Translations under genes and position numbers: made by a program
The notes under the pieces: generated by a model
Told to the model about the DNA's origin: nothing
Databases searched by the model: none
What the model saw: only the letters and a program-made list of their open reading frames with translations
NCBI GenBank assembly: GCA_025935195.1
Contig: JAICVS010000024.1
Span: 1 to 39,038, forward strand
Direction of reading: 5' to 3'
DNA length: 39,038 nt
Origin: Ktedonobacterales bacterium
GTDB taxonomy: Bacteria > Chloroflexota > Ktedonobacteria > Ktedonobacterales > JADMIN01
Part shown: positions 22,668 through 30,866 of the stretch, piece after piece
Position numbering within the stretch: position 1 is the stretch's first letter
Layout of the letters: every line of letters starts with the position of its first letter

Positions 22668-24128
22668 CTAATTCCCATTGCCGGCGCCGCCGTTGCCACC
22701 AGCGCCGCCGTTGCCACCAGCGCCGCCGTTGCCACCAGCGCCGCCGCGCCCGCCCGCGCCGCCGCCACCACCGCCGAACCCGCCGAAGAGGCCGCCACCG
22801 GCGCCGCCGCGACCGACGCCCGTCGTCGTCCCGGCGCTGGTGGTGATCGTGCCGTTCCGCTCACCGATCACCACCGTCTCACCGGCGTCGAGGCCCGCCA
22901 GCACCTCGTAGACGGAGCCGTTGGTGATGCCGAGCACGACTGGCTTCATCACCCACTGATTGTTGCTGCGCTCCATCACCCAGGCCGGCGTCGGCGAGTC
23001 CGCGGCGATCTGCGCGTTCTGCTGCCGCAGCGTCGTCACCATCTGCTGCGCCTTGGTCAGCGAATCCGTGATCTGCGCGCGTGTGAGGAAGCCGCCCGCC
23101 GCCGGATTGGCCGCCGCCCGCGCGAAGGTGATCGCGCTCGCCGGCAGCAACACCACGTTCACCCGCCGCGCCGTCGTGATCGTCACCGTCGCCGTCATGC
23201 CCGTCAGCAGGTGCGCACCGCCCAGCCGCGTGGTATCCACCGTGATCGTGACGGGGAACGTCACCACATTCGAGGTCGTCTGGCCGACCGGCGAGATCGC
23301 GCTGACCGCGCCGCGGAACACCTGATTGCGATACGCGCTCACCGTGAACGTGACCGGCTGATCCGCGGCGACGCCGCCGATGTCCACCTCGTTGACGCTC
23401 GCCGCCACTGTCAGGGCATTGGGATCGGCGATCTGGATGAAGCCGCCGGACGTGCTCGACGCGCCGCCGCCACCACTGGCGCCAGAGCCGGGCGTCCCGC
23501 CGACGCTGCCGTTGATCGCCGTCACCACGCCCGCATGCGAGGCGGTGAGCGTCGCGTTGTTCAGGTTGTCCTGCGCGGTGTGCAGTTGCGCGAGCGACGC
23601 CGCGTACTGGTTCTCGGCCTGCTGCACGCAGAACGGCGGCGGACTCTTCTCCGTATTGCAGTTATTGATGGCGTTCTGTTCCTGGTCGAACGCCTCATCC
23701 GCCTGGATCTGCGCCGAATTCAGCGCGTCTTGCAACTGCGTCGTGTCCAGCTTGGCGAGCACCTGGCCCACCGTCACCGTCTGCCCGACCTTGACATCAA
23801 TCTCGGCGATGCGCCCGCTGGATGTGAAGTTGAGATTGTACGTCGCCGCCTGCACCGGACCCGTCCCCGTGACGGTAAGCGCCAGATTACCCTGGGCCAC
23901 CGTCTGTGTCTGATAGGTGACGGGCTTGGCGGCGGCGTGCGCGTTCATCACCACCACGACGGTCGCGGCCACGAGCGCCACCAGCACCGCGCCCGACACC
24001 AGCCGCAGCCAGCGGCGGCGCCACCATGGCCGGCGCGCCACGATCTCGTCCTCAGGCGCCGTCGGATCATCGTCAAACAGCGGCAGATCGAGCGCGCCGG
24101 TATCCACGCGCTGTCGCGGCTCCAGCAT
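22668..24128 (-). CDS. HlyD/MacA-type membrane-fusion (periplasmic adaptor) protein with Gly-rich tail
   Basis: 486 residues. A cytoplasmic N-terminus (1-35), one TM helix (about 41-62, LVSGAVLVALVAATVVVVM), a lipoyl/biotinyl-like half (VTGTGPVQAATYNLNF and GRIAEIDVKVGQTVTVGQVLAKLDTTQ) and a helical hairpin of about 60 residues (with an NNCNTEKSPPPFC Cys pair) come first. The second lipoyl half (LTASHAGVVTAINGSVG), the beta-barrel and the membrane-proximal domain follow. The end is a Gly/Asn tail with GGAGGN repeats, coded by three identical 18-base units. It starts with GGGGGAGGA before ATG 24128. It links the MacB-like exporter to the cell exterior. A Gly-rich tail is unusual for this family. 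Confidence 0.9.
   Translation of the reverse strand: MLEPRQRVDTGALDLPLFDDDPTAPEDEIVARRPWWRRRWLRLVSGAVLVALVAATVVVVMNAHAAAKPVTYQTQTVAQGNLALTVTGTGPVQAATYNLNFTSSGRIAEIDVKVGQTVTVGQVLAKLDTTQLQDALNSAQIQADEAFDQEQNAINNCNTEKSPPPFCVQQAENQYAASLAQLHTAQDNLNNATLTASHAGVVTAINGSVGGTPGSGASGGGGASSTSGGFIQIADPNALTVAASVNEVDIGGVAADQPVTFTVSAYRNQVFRGAVSAISPVGQTTSNVVTFPVTITVDTTRLGGAHLLTGMTATVTITTARRVNVVLLPASAITFARAAANPAAGGFLTRAQITDSLTKAQQMVTTLRQQNAQIAADSPTPAWVMERSNNQWVMKPVVLGITNGSVYEVLAGLDAGETVVIGERNGTITTSAGTTTGVGRGGAGGGLFGGFGGGGGGAGGRGGAGGNGGAGGNGGAGGNGGAGNGN
22687..22740. repeat. Three identical 18-base tandem units within the adaptor gene
   Basis: Unit CCGCCGTTGCCACCAGCG (plus strand) at 22687-22704, 22705-22722 and 22723-22740 encodes GGAGGN repeats on the minus strand. 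A degenerate fourth unit follows. Such identical units can change in number by slippage, giving a variable tail length. Confidence 0.85.
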
Positions 24129-24174
24129 GGTCAGTCATCCTCCCCCACAGTCCAGCACACATAACAAATCTTGC

Positions 24175-24457
24175 TATGATGTAGTATGTGCCTGTCGCCC
24201 CGCTTTGTCTGCCGGTTGCCGGTAAAGTTTCCGCAAAATCCCGCCGTCGCGCCCATACACATCGGCCGCATGCGGCAGCAGGCGCCACGCGCCGCCGGCC
24301 CGCGGGGCGTAGAAGACAGCGTTGAGGATGGCACGCACACTGTGCTGGCGGGGGCGTCCGCGTGCCGTGGGTGGCGGGAAGAGGGGCGGGGCGGCACCAA
24401 CGCCCATTCGGCGTCCGAGAGGTCCGAGAGATCGCCGCGGGTGGTGTGTGTACTCAT
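24175..24457 (-). pseudogene. Degenerate IS5/IS4-family transposase N-terminal remnant
   Basis: From ATG 24457 the product begins MSTHTTRGDLSDLSDAEWAL, the usual N-terminus of IS5-type transposases (LTDAEWALIAPLLP-like). After VPP the frame shifts by one base near 24385. The next frame then reads RGRPRQHSVRAILNAVFY, followed by AGGAWRLLPH, the next conserved block. Homology to the normal downstream part is lost after WRLLPH, and the frame ends at about 24174, so the catalytic DDE domain is missing. It is a dead fragment, about 94 residues' worth. No terminal inverted repeats were seen. It lies just upstream of the adaptor gene and may have brought or disturbed its promoter. Confidence 0.75.
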
Positions 24458-24508
24458 GCCCCGCGGCATATCTAAGACGGCCGCGTACCCGATTTTTCAG
24501 ACGGTCTC

Positions 24509-24982
24509 TCAGCCGCGATGCGTCTGGCTGCTCGCGTAGCGGGTGGCGGCTCTGGAGTAGGCTTCGGCCAGCAAGGGCTTGACGGCTTCGAAGGTTGCCG
24601 GACTCGGGTTGAGCACGCACACAAACGATTGCGGCGCGTACACGGGATGCGGCATCAGCCGGTCCAGGGCGGCGAAGTCATAATCGCTGCTTGTCGTGGT
24701 GTCCTCGCCGGGAGCATAGCCGAAGAGCGCGCGAAAGGTGTCTCGGCTCACACCGATGTTGAGGCGGAACACATCCGGGCGATTTAGCTGTGAGGCGTTG
24801 TCGAAGTCGCCGTAGTCTTTGGTGACGATCGTGGCGAAAGGCAACTGGCGCGTCGGATCGAGGTCATGCTGGGGATCGTAGTAGATGAAGGTGTCGCCGG
24901 CACCCGGGCCGTCGGTTGGCCTGAGAACCTCGATCCCCGTGAAGGTGTCCGTGACGTAGTGGATGATAGCGTCCTGGTCCAT
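24509..24982 (-). CDS. DUF6194 family protein
   Basis: 157 residues from ATG 24982; GGGAGG is 6 bases upstream. The open frame runs further to 25105, but that part is not conserved. The sequence follows the DUF6194 pattern: MDQDAIIHYVTDTF, then a FIYYDP segment, the PFATIVTKDYGDFDN block, LNRPDVFRLNIGVSRDTF, and DFAALDRLMPHPVYAPQSF. It ends with VCVLNPSPATFEAVKPLL and a helix. The family is related in appearance to small ligand-binding YjbR/MmcQ-type proteins; no function is established. The mature protein is cytoplasmic. It is followed (in its direction) by the transposase remnant and preceded by the 905-residue kinase-like gene, 154 bases away, so it may be last in that unit. Confidence 0.85.
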   Translation of the reverse strand: MDQDAIIHYVTDTFTGIEVLRPTDGPGAGDTFIYYDPQHDLDPTRQLPFATIVTKDYGDFDNASQLNRPDVFRLNIGVSRDTFRALFGYAPGEDTTTSSDYDFAALDRLMPHPVYAPQSFVCVLNPSPATFEAVKPLLAEAYSRAATRYASSQTHRG

Positions 24983-25135
24983 AAGCCCTCCCGAAGTTCT
25001 GGCACGGCGTCGCCATGGAAGCCCTAACGCGCAAGCTCGGACCGCTGAGTGTACCACGCCCCCTGACCACGTGCAACGGCTCTGCGATTCCGCTCGCTGG
25101 CTCATGTTGAGGCGAATCCCCCACTGAGACCAGCT

Positions 25136-27853
25136 CTAGTTCGCCGGCTGCCGGCCGTTGCGCACACGCGCCGGCGCGGGCATGACGGCGCGCACAGCGC
25201 GGATCACCTCGCCCGTCGCTGTGATTTCCGTCAGGATGAGGATTGTGCCGAAGGCGTCGCCGCCCTGGCCGCTGCGCACCACCTTGATCGCCGCGTCCGC
25301 CGGATCGGGCGCGTCCGACGGCAGCAGCAGGCGCGCGATCCCCTCGCGGCGCGGGGCGACGAGGCGGGCAACGGCCGTGGTCCCGCCGGGCGCGGCGTAG
25401 CTCAACGTGCCGCCCTCGATCTCGGCGCGCAGCCCCAGTTGGAGCAAGCCGTCGTGCAGCTCGCGCAAGGTGTCGTGGCGTGTCAGCCATTCGGGCAGGT
25501 CTTGCGCACCGGCGCCGCGCGCCGCGCTCGCCTGCGGCCAGGCGGCCGGGATGGGCACGGGAGGTAGCTCTTGCCCCTGCTCCAGGTGGCGCGTTAGCTC
25601 GTGCAGCAGCCGCACCGCCTCACCGTACAGCACCGCCGCCGGCTCTTTGCGCGACTGGAAGGCGAGGCGCACGATCAGCGCGGTGGCCGTTGCCAGCCAG
25701 AGCCGCGCCCGCCAGGTATGGTCCTCGGTTTCGGCGGCGAACGGCTCGATCTCGGCCAGCAGGTGTTGCTGGAAGGCCGTGGCGGCCGGCCGCGCGAGGG
25801 CGGGATAGCGCACGGCGTTCTCCGCCGTGCCCGACTCGGTGCGTGTCACGAAGGCGATCTCCTCGGCCGCCAGGCCGAAGTCACGCTCCGGCGCGGCCAC
25901 GCGGCGGTAGACGCAGACGTCGGCCAGCAGGTTGCCCAGGTCGGCCAGGTAGTCGCCGCTCCACGAGAGCTTATCCAGGTCGATCAGCTTGAGCTGCATG
26001 CAGGCGCGGTCCAGCATGATGTTGCGCGCATGCAGATCGCCGTGAACCAGCCCCAGATGGCGCGGGTGCAGGGCGGCGGCGTGTTTGGCGATCAGGCTCA
26101 GGTAGGAATCCAGCGCGCGATAACGCTGCTCGCTGACGACGTAGCCGGCCAGCGGATTCTTCAGCCAGGGCACGCGCGCGAGCGCCCGCGTCAGCTTCCC
26201 CTCGATCCGCGCCAGGTACAGGCGGGCGATCTGCGTGCCGGGGAAGGCGGCGGCCGCACTGTGCGTCTCGCGGAAGAGCGCGAAGACGGCGTCGCAGGTC
26301 AGGGCAGTGGCCGCGCGTAGGGTGCGCAGGTGCAGCTCGGACATCGCCCGCTGATCGGACTCGTTGATGAGCGCCTCGAAGGTGTGCAGGCTCGCCAGGT
26401 CTTCCATCGTCAGGTAATAGGCGGACGAGCTGCCAGACTTGTGAACCTGGGATTCTAGGGGCTGGCGCACGAAGAGCCGGCGCAGCGCGGGCGGGAGCTG
26501 GCGATAGTTCTCGGTGGCGGTGTAGAAGGCGTCGCTGGTGCTGCGCTTGATAATCAGCGATGCCTCGTGGCCGCCATTGGGGCGTGTGTGGCGCTCGCCG
26601 TCGCGCCCCGGCGTGGCGTGCCAGTAGGTGAAGGGCACGCGAAACACGCGGTCGTCGGTGAAGCCGCCGGAGATCTCGACGACCTCGCCCAGATCGATCT
26701 CGACGCGCTCGCGGATGACGGCTTTCAGCTCCGCCTCCAGCGTGCTTTCGACGGCGGCGCTCTGGCGCTCGGCGCGGCGCAGGAAGTGGGCCGCGATGCC
26801 CTGGGCCAGCGCGGTCTCGCCGTAATAGGTCAGCAGCAGCCGCAGCACCAGTGTGTGGTACATCAGGTCCCAGCGGCGCGGCGTCTCCGCTGTGGCGTAG
26901 AGCGTGCGCAGCTCGCTCAGCATGCCGTGCAGCGCCGCCTGCACGGCGTCGTCACCGCGGCAATGCTCGGCCAGCTGCAGCGCGGCGTAGAGCGCATGCA
27001 CGATGTCGCCGCCGCGCGCGCGGTTGCGCTCCTCCAGCGCCTGGGTGAGCGCGGTCGTCACGGCGAGCGCCTGGCGCGGGCCGACGTTCTTGCGGTCAAT
27101 GCTGAGCAGCAGGCCGAAAACATAGCTCAGGTCGCGCGCCGAGTCGATCTCGGATGCGGCGACACGCCGCGGGCGGATTGTTGTAGCGCCCTCAGTCGTC
27201 GCGGCGGCCGCGGCAGCCGGGCGGGGACGCGCCTTCACCTGCGCCTCCGGCGGCTTCCACAGCTTGAGCTGCTGGCGCAGCGCGGCGATGATGCGCTCGA
27301 AGCGCGCGTCGGAGCAGACCTGGGCGCGGATGCCGCGCCGCTCCAGTGTGATCAGCGTATCCAGCGCGATGCTGGTGGTGAGTACGTCGGACTCGGTGAC
27401 GCCGCGTACCATGCCGCCGACCTCTTTGTCCAGCAGGTCGCTGAAGTCGCGCCGCAGCACGTCGTCGTCGAAACGGCCGAGATAGGCCAGTGTCTTGAAC
27501 CGGCTGGGGTAGAGCGCGCAGCGCACGCGCTCCGAGGGCGGCAGCGTGTCCCAGATCGGCAGGTTGATCAGCCAGTTGCCGGCCTCACGCACCATGCCGG
27601 CGGTGTGCGCGTCCAGGTTCAGCCGGTGCAGCACCTCCACGGCGTGGCAGGTGCGCCGCAGTGTGTCGTGCTCGTCGCGCCCGCGCCAGCAGCCGGCATG
27701 CTCGTCGAACGTGCCGCGCAGGTACAGTTGGATCAGCGCCGCCAGCTCCGCGTCAACCTCGCGCTCGCTCCCGCTCTCCAGGTCCAGCGGCGCCCGTGAA
27801 AAGACATCCTCACCCGCCACGCCTACCACCCCTCCACTGTCCACCGCAACCAC
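25136..27853 (-). CDS. 905-residue multidomain protein with APH/choline-kinase-like domain
   Basis: Three regions. Residues 1-370 are helical repeats (EVLHRLNLDAHTAGMVREAG, DVLTTSIALDTLITLERRG, SYVFGLLLSIDRKNV), resembling an alpha/alpha-barrel of the terpenoid-cyclase type and interrupted by an Ala-rich linker near 205-225. Residues 385-800 are a kinase-like domain: a beta-rich lobe with EVVEISGG and ASLIIKRSTS (possible ATP lysine), YLTMEDLASL (hinge-like), the catalytic loop VHGDLHARNIML (about 601-612) and IDLDKLSWSGDYLADL (Mg-binding Asp). All catalytic positions look present. Residues 815-905 are a small alpha/beta module (WLTRHDTLRELHDGLL). The start is uncertain: GTG 27853 or a nearer GTG after GGAGGGG. 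The substrate is unknown; I know no family with this exact architecture. Confidence 0.75.
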   Translation of the reverse strand: MVAVDSGGVVGVAGEDVFSRAPLDLESGSEREVDAELAALIQLYLRGTFDEHAGCWRGRDEHDTLRRTCHAVEVLHRLNLDAHTAGMVREAGNWLINLPIWDTLPPSERVRCALYPSRFKTLAYLGRFDDDVLRRDFSDLLDKEVGGMVRGVTESDVLTTSIALDTLITLERRGIRAQVCSDARFERIIAALRQQLKLWKPPEAQVKARPRPAAAAAATTEGATTIRPRRVAASEIDSARDLSYVFGLLLSIDRKNVGPRQALAVTTALTQALEERNRARGGDIVHALYAALQLAEHCRGDDAVQAALHGMLSELRTLYATAETPRRWDLMYHTLVLRLLLTYYGETALAQGIAAHFLRRAERQSAAVESTLEAELKAVIRERVEIDLGEVVEISGGFTDDRVFRVPFTYWHATPGRDGERHTRPNGGHEASLIIKRSTSDAFYTATENYRQLPPALRRLFVRQPLESQVHKSGSSSAYYLTMEDLASLHTFEALINESDQRAMSELHLRTLRAATALTCDAVFALFRETHSAAAAFPGTQIARLYLARIEGKLTRALARVPWLKNPLAGYVVSEQRYRALDSYLSLIAKHAAALHPRHLGLVHGDLHARNIMLDRACMQLKLIDLDKLSWSGDYLADLGNLLADVCVYRRVAAPERDFGLAAEEIAFVTRTESGTAENAVRYPALARPAATAFQQHLLAEIEPFAAETEDHTWRARLWLATATALIVRLAFQSRKEPAAVLYGEAVRLLHELTRHLEQGQELPPVPIPAAWPQASAARGAGAQDLPEWLTRHDTLRELHDGLLQLGLRAEIEGGTLSYAAPGGTTAVARLVAPRREGIARLLLPSDAPDPADAAIKVVRSGQGGDAFGTILILTEITATGEVIRAVRAVMPAPARVRNGRQPAN

Positions 27854-28009
27854 CGCATATGTGGCTCAACCGCGGCCCATTGGCGGCGGCCCATCCCATC
27901 CATCTTAGCACCGCATGCCAGAAGTGGCTAGAGCGCGCTAAAATCGTGTCACTGACCAGAAAGCGGCACGCTCGTATGGCATGGTCGTACCAGAAAGGAC
28001 ACGTTCTTC

Positions 28010-28447
28010 ATGCTCCCCCTGGCTGTGGTTGTCCTGCTTGGCGTTCTCGGCGGCGTGGCCGTCGGGCTACAATCGCCCATCGCGGGCGCGATGAGCCAGA
28101 AGGTCGGCGGCGTGGCCAGCAGCTTCATCGTACACGTCGGCGGAGCGATCATCTCGGGCATTCTGCTCGTGGTGCGCCGGGGCGAGCAGATTGGGCAATG
28201 GCGCGACCTCTCCTGGTATATGCTGGGCGCGGGCGTCTTCGGTGTCGTGCTCTATCTCACCCTCAGCCAGACGTTTCCGCGACTGGGGGCGACGGCGGCG
28301 CTGACGCTCATCATCGTGGGTCAGCTCCTCACCGGCATCGTCATTGACCAGTTTGGCCTCTTTGGTGGCGGGGTGCGTCCAATAGGCGCCAGCCGCGCGC
28401 TCGGCGCGCTCGTGCTGCTTGGTGGCGCGTATCTGGTGCTGCGGTAA
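28010..28447 (+). CDS. DMT-family transporter, YdcZ/DUF606 type
   Basis: 145 residues, normal for YdcZ half-transporters. It begins MLPLAVVVLLGVLGGVAVG, has the family's QSPIAGAMSQKVGGVASSFIVHVGGAI and a GATAALTLIIVGQLLTGIVIDQFGLFG segment (residues 94-120), and ends LGGAYLVLR. Five hydrophobic helices are predicted. YdcZ proteins usually occur as pairs or as five-helix halves that dimerise; substrates are mostly unknown. GAAAGGA lies about 12 bases upstream of the ATG, a long spacing. It stands alone: the flanking genes are divergent (27853) and convergent (28545). Confidence 0.88.
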   Translation: MLPLAVVVLLGVLGGVAVGLQSPIAGAMSQKVGGVASSFIVHVGGAIISGILLVVRRGEQIGQWRDLSWYMLGAGVFGVVLYLTLSQTFPRLGATAALTLIIVGQLLTGIVIDQFGLFGGGVRPIGASRALGALVLLGGAYLVLR

Positions 28448-28544
28448 GCGGTCGTTGCCACAGACGCCATCAGGTCACGCTGGCGACGGAGATGATCTGT
28501 GCCAGGCAGGTGATCGCCAGTGCGCCGGCAGTTTCGTCTTTTTC

Positions 28545-29291
28545 TTAACTCTCGCGCGACAGCCAGGTGCGTAGGGCGCTGGCGACGGCGTCGGGCGCCT
28601 CGACGGCGACGAAGTGGCCGGCGTCCGGCACCGTCACCATCATGGCGTCGGGTAGGTGGTCGCGCAGATGGGCAGCGTATTTGGGGGGTGTCATGCGATC
28701 CTGCTCGCCGACGACGATCAGCGCCGGCTGGGTGATGCGGCCCAGCTCGCCCATCACGTCGAAGGCGTCACAGGCGGAAAGATCGCGGTAGAGCATGCCT
28801 GGCGCGGTGGGCGCTTGCGCCTCGCCGTAGGCGGCGGCCAGCGCCTCGTGGCCCGGCGTGAAGCCCATCGCCGCGATGCTCTCATGCGCGGGCGCGGACT
28901 CCGCGCGCGCCGCGTCGAGCAGCGCCGGCAGCACACGCAGCCGCGCGCCGCCGCCCACGACCACCAGCCGCGCGACCAGCGACGGATGATCGAGCGCGAG
29001 CCGCAGGGCGATGGCGCTGCCGAGCGAATGCCCGGCGAGGCAGACGCGCCCCAGGCCGCGCGCCGCCAGCTCGGCCCGCACAGCTTCCGCATAGTCACTG
29101 ATGCTCATGCGCTCCGGTCCCGGCTGATCGATCTGTGCGCCGTGGCCGGGGAGATCTAGCGCGACACAGGTGAAGTCGGGCAGGAGGGCGATCACATCCT
29201 GCCAGTGGCGGGCGCTGTCGCCGCTGCCATGCACGAAGACGATGGGAAGGCTTGGCACGGTCGCGGCATCAGGTGTCGTTGGCGTGGTCAT
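28545..29291 (-). CDS. Alpha/beta hydrolase
   Basis: 248 residues, start at ATG 29291 with GAGGAG 8 bases upstream. The fold and triad are complete: oxyanion segment FVHGSGDSARHW (residues 19-30), nucleophile Ser89 in LAGHSLGSA, acid Asp198 in GEQDRMTPP, and His226 in PDAGHFVAVEAP. The cap domain (about 115-180) is short. It resembles esterases and C-C hydrolases of the MenH/meta-cleavage type, but the substrate is open. It is monocistronic, with the second copy of the phased repeat array lying about 130 bases upstream of its start, as for the BRO-N/GIY-YIG gene. Confidence 0.88.
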   Translation of the reverse strand: MTTPTTPDAATVPSLPIVFVHGSGDSARHWQDVIALLPDFTCVALDLPGHGAQIDQPGPERMSISDYAEAVRAELAARGLGRVCLAGHSLGSAIALRLALDHPSLVARLVVVGGGARLRVLPALLDAARAESAPAHESIAAMGFTPGHEALAAAYGEAQAPTAPGMLYRDLSACDAFDVMGELGRITQPALIVVGEQDRMTPPKYAAHLRDHLPDAMMVTVPDAGHFVAVEAPDAVASALRTWLSRES

Positions 29292-29949
29292 CGTTGGTTC
29301 TCCTCATCGCTCTCGCACTTGGCGCTCACGTTGCCTCGCCCGGACGCATCGCTGTCCCGATGATACAACGCGGGCAGTCTCCTCGCACTGATATGGCGCA
29401 CCGGCGCTGCGAATGACATTGCCGTTTTTGCCGCTTTTCGCGTTCGTAGTGATCCCCAATATGGGTAAGAAGGCTGAATTGAAGGGGATTTGTGGGGATG
29501 GGCAACTTGACATTGCGCTTTATGGGCGGCAAAAACGGCACGATCCGGCAAGAAGTGGCAACGGGGGATTGCCGCCTTCGGTGTGAACGCGACGTACTCG
29601 GCAATGGCGGCGAGCGCCGCGGGTGGGAGTGCATGTGCGTGCGGACGCATGGCGGACACCTCTTGAAGGGGAACGCCTCCGATAGTGGTGGGCGGAAGGG
29701 GAAAGGTGTGAGGGATGGTGAGCGGGAGACAGGTGTATTATAGAACCGATTTTCTGGCCGATCAAGAGGCTTCATCTTATGTGGCCCCTTCGGTTTCGTT
29801 CTCAGGGAAGGGGCAGCGGGCAGGAGGACGTGCCGGTGGTACACTGCCGCCGGGCGGTGAAGCGGTCAAGGCATTCCCGTTTTCTGACTTTCATCCCCTA
29901 TCGCGCGTAGACATCAGTGGAGTGGGCGGAGATCGTCAGAGGAGCAGAG
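29292..29949. other. 658-base non-coding region with repeat array
   Basis: No supported gene. It contains the phased array copy 2 (29419-29561). The stretch 29562-29900 has purine-rich runs (for example GGGCGGAAGGGGAAAGG) and a weak -10-like TATTAT near 29736 that could serve yraN. Confidence 0.55.
29419..29561. repeat. Dispersed repeat, copy 2: phased TTGCC/GGCAA array
   Basis: TTGCC at 29419 and 29428; GGCAA at 29501, 29528, 29547 and 29557, with GGCAC at 29537. The outer 15 bases 29420-29434 are the reverse complement of 29526-29540. The words ACATTGCCGTTTTTGCCGCT and AACTTGAC occur in both copies in the same order. The middle sections differ in length (163 versus 121 bases between outer ends). 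Confidence 0.7.
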
Positions 29950-30336
29950 ATGGGCGACGACGCGGCGCGCAAGCGCCTGGGCGCGAGCGGCGAGCGGCTG
30001 GCCGCCGGCTGGCTGGAAGCGCGCGGCTACCGCATTCTGGCGCGCAACTGGCGCTGCGCCTACGGCGAGATTGACCTGATCGCGGAGCGCGAGCGCGACG
30101 GCGCGCTGGCGTTCGTCGAGGTGAAGACGCGACGCGGCGAGCGGCTCGGCGCACCGGAGGAAGCGATCACGCCGGCCAAGCGGCGGCGCTTGATCGCGTC
30201 CGCGCAGTCATATCTGGCGGAACAGGGCGCCGAGGGCAGGATGTATGGCATTGATGTGATCGCGGTCGCGCTGGAGCCATCCGGGCGGCTGCGCGCGATT
30301 CGGCACTACCCGAACAGCGTCGAAGGGGAGGAATGA
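29950..30336 (+). CDS. yraN: YraN/UPF0102 family (endonuclease-fold) protein
   Basis: 128 residues from ATG 29950, with GAGGAG 5-6 bases upstream; an upstream in-frame start at 29917 adds 11 non-conserved residues. Family marks: LGASGERLAAGWLEARGYRI, then NWRCAYGEIDLIA and the nuclease-like core LAFVEVKTR (Asp and Glu-x-Lys of the PD-(D/E)xK fold), followed by AITPAKRRRLI. YraN proteins are widespread and linked to DNA repair or recombination by fold, but the role is not well established. It begins a plus-strand run that continues with the zinc-ribbon gene (8 bases apart) and the t6A operon. Confidence 0.92.
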   Translation: MGDDAARKRLGASGERLAAGWLEARGYRILARNWRCAYGEIDLIAERERDGALAFVEVKTRRGERLGAPEEAITPAKRRRLIASAQSYLAEQGAEGRMYGIDVIAVALEPSGRLRAIRHYPNSVEGEE

Positions 30337-30343
30337 GACCAGC

Positions 30344-30763
30344 ATGCAGGATATCTTCGAGAACGCCAAGCGCGTTGCCAATAACGCCGTCGAGCGCGCC
30401 GCCTGGGAGGCCGACAAGCTGCGCCGCGCCACCGCGCGCCAGCGCGAGATTGACCTTGCCCAGCGCGAGCGCGCCGCCCTGCTGGAACAGATCGCCTCGA
30501 CGCTGCTCGATCTGGACAAGCGCGGCCAACTCGCCCAGGAGCCGCTGAAGGCGTTGGCGCAACGCCTACGCACGCTGCAAGACGAGGTGGGCCGCGGCCA
30601 GTCCGAGATTCAGGCCATTCGCGCCGAGACGTACACACCGGGCAGCATCTCCATCAGCGTCACCCGCGCCGGTGGCGGCGCGACCACCCCCTGCCCGACC
30701 TGCGGCAAGCCCGTGCGCGGGAACGCGGCATACTGCTCGGCCTGCGGCGCCCGCCTGCGTTGA
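30344..30763 (+). CDS. Coiled-coil protein with C-terminal zinc ribbon
   Basis: 139 residues. Residues 1-95 are a long, charged helix or coiled coil (KRVANNAVERAAWEADKLRR, then LLEQIASTLLDLDKRG). A short strand region (SISISVTRAGGG) leads to a C-terminal zinc ribbon with CPTCGKPVRG and YCSACGARLR, four cysteines in two CxxC knuckles. Such small proteins are common in Chloroflexota and Actinobacteria and are otherwise unassigned. The GGGGAGG near the end of yraN probably serves as its ribosome site, 12 bases upstream of the ATG, so the two genes are coupled. It is cytoplasmic by prediction. Confidence 0.8.
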   Translation: MQDIFENAKRVANNAVERAAWEADKLRRATARQREIDLAQRERAALLEQIASTLLDLDKRGQLAQEPLKALAQRLRTLQDEVGRGQSEIQAIRAETYTPGSISISVTRAGGGATTPCPTCGKPVRGNAAYCSACGARLR

Positions 30764-30802
30764 GGTGTGTGCCCGCGCCGTGCCTATGCGATAGCGCGGC
30801 GC

Positions 30803-30808
30803 TATAAT
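30803..30808 (+). promoter_or_regulatory. -10 element of the t6A operon
   Basis: TATAAT, 59 bases before the tsaE start, in the 103-base gap after the zinc-ribbon gene. The -35 match (GTGCCT at 17-base spacing) is poor. Confidence 0.5.
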
Positions 30809-30866
30809 CAAGGCATATTCGTAGGTCCGGCGGCGCTGCCCGCCGCGTTTTCACATAGGTGAGCCA

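Noticed and set aside
22687..22740. CRISPR-like direct repeats
   Set aside because: The units are contiguous without spacers and lie in frame inside a gene, coding a Gly/Asn repeat.
22218..24164. 648-codon plus-strand frame opposite the ABC transporter and adaptor genes
   Set aside because: It crosses two well-supported minus-strand genes and is His/Arg-rich low complexity, typical of an antisense shadow in GC-rich DNA.
24175..24457. Intact insertion sequence
   Set aside because: Only the transposase N-terminus remains, frameshifted, without a DDE domain or terminal inverted repeats.
26567..27799. 410-codon plus-strand frame opposite the kinase-like gene
   Set aside because: No ribosome site or motif; the minus strand shows kinase motifs.
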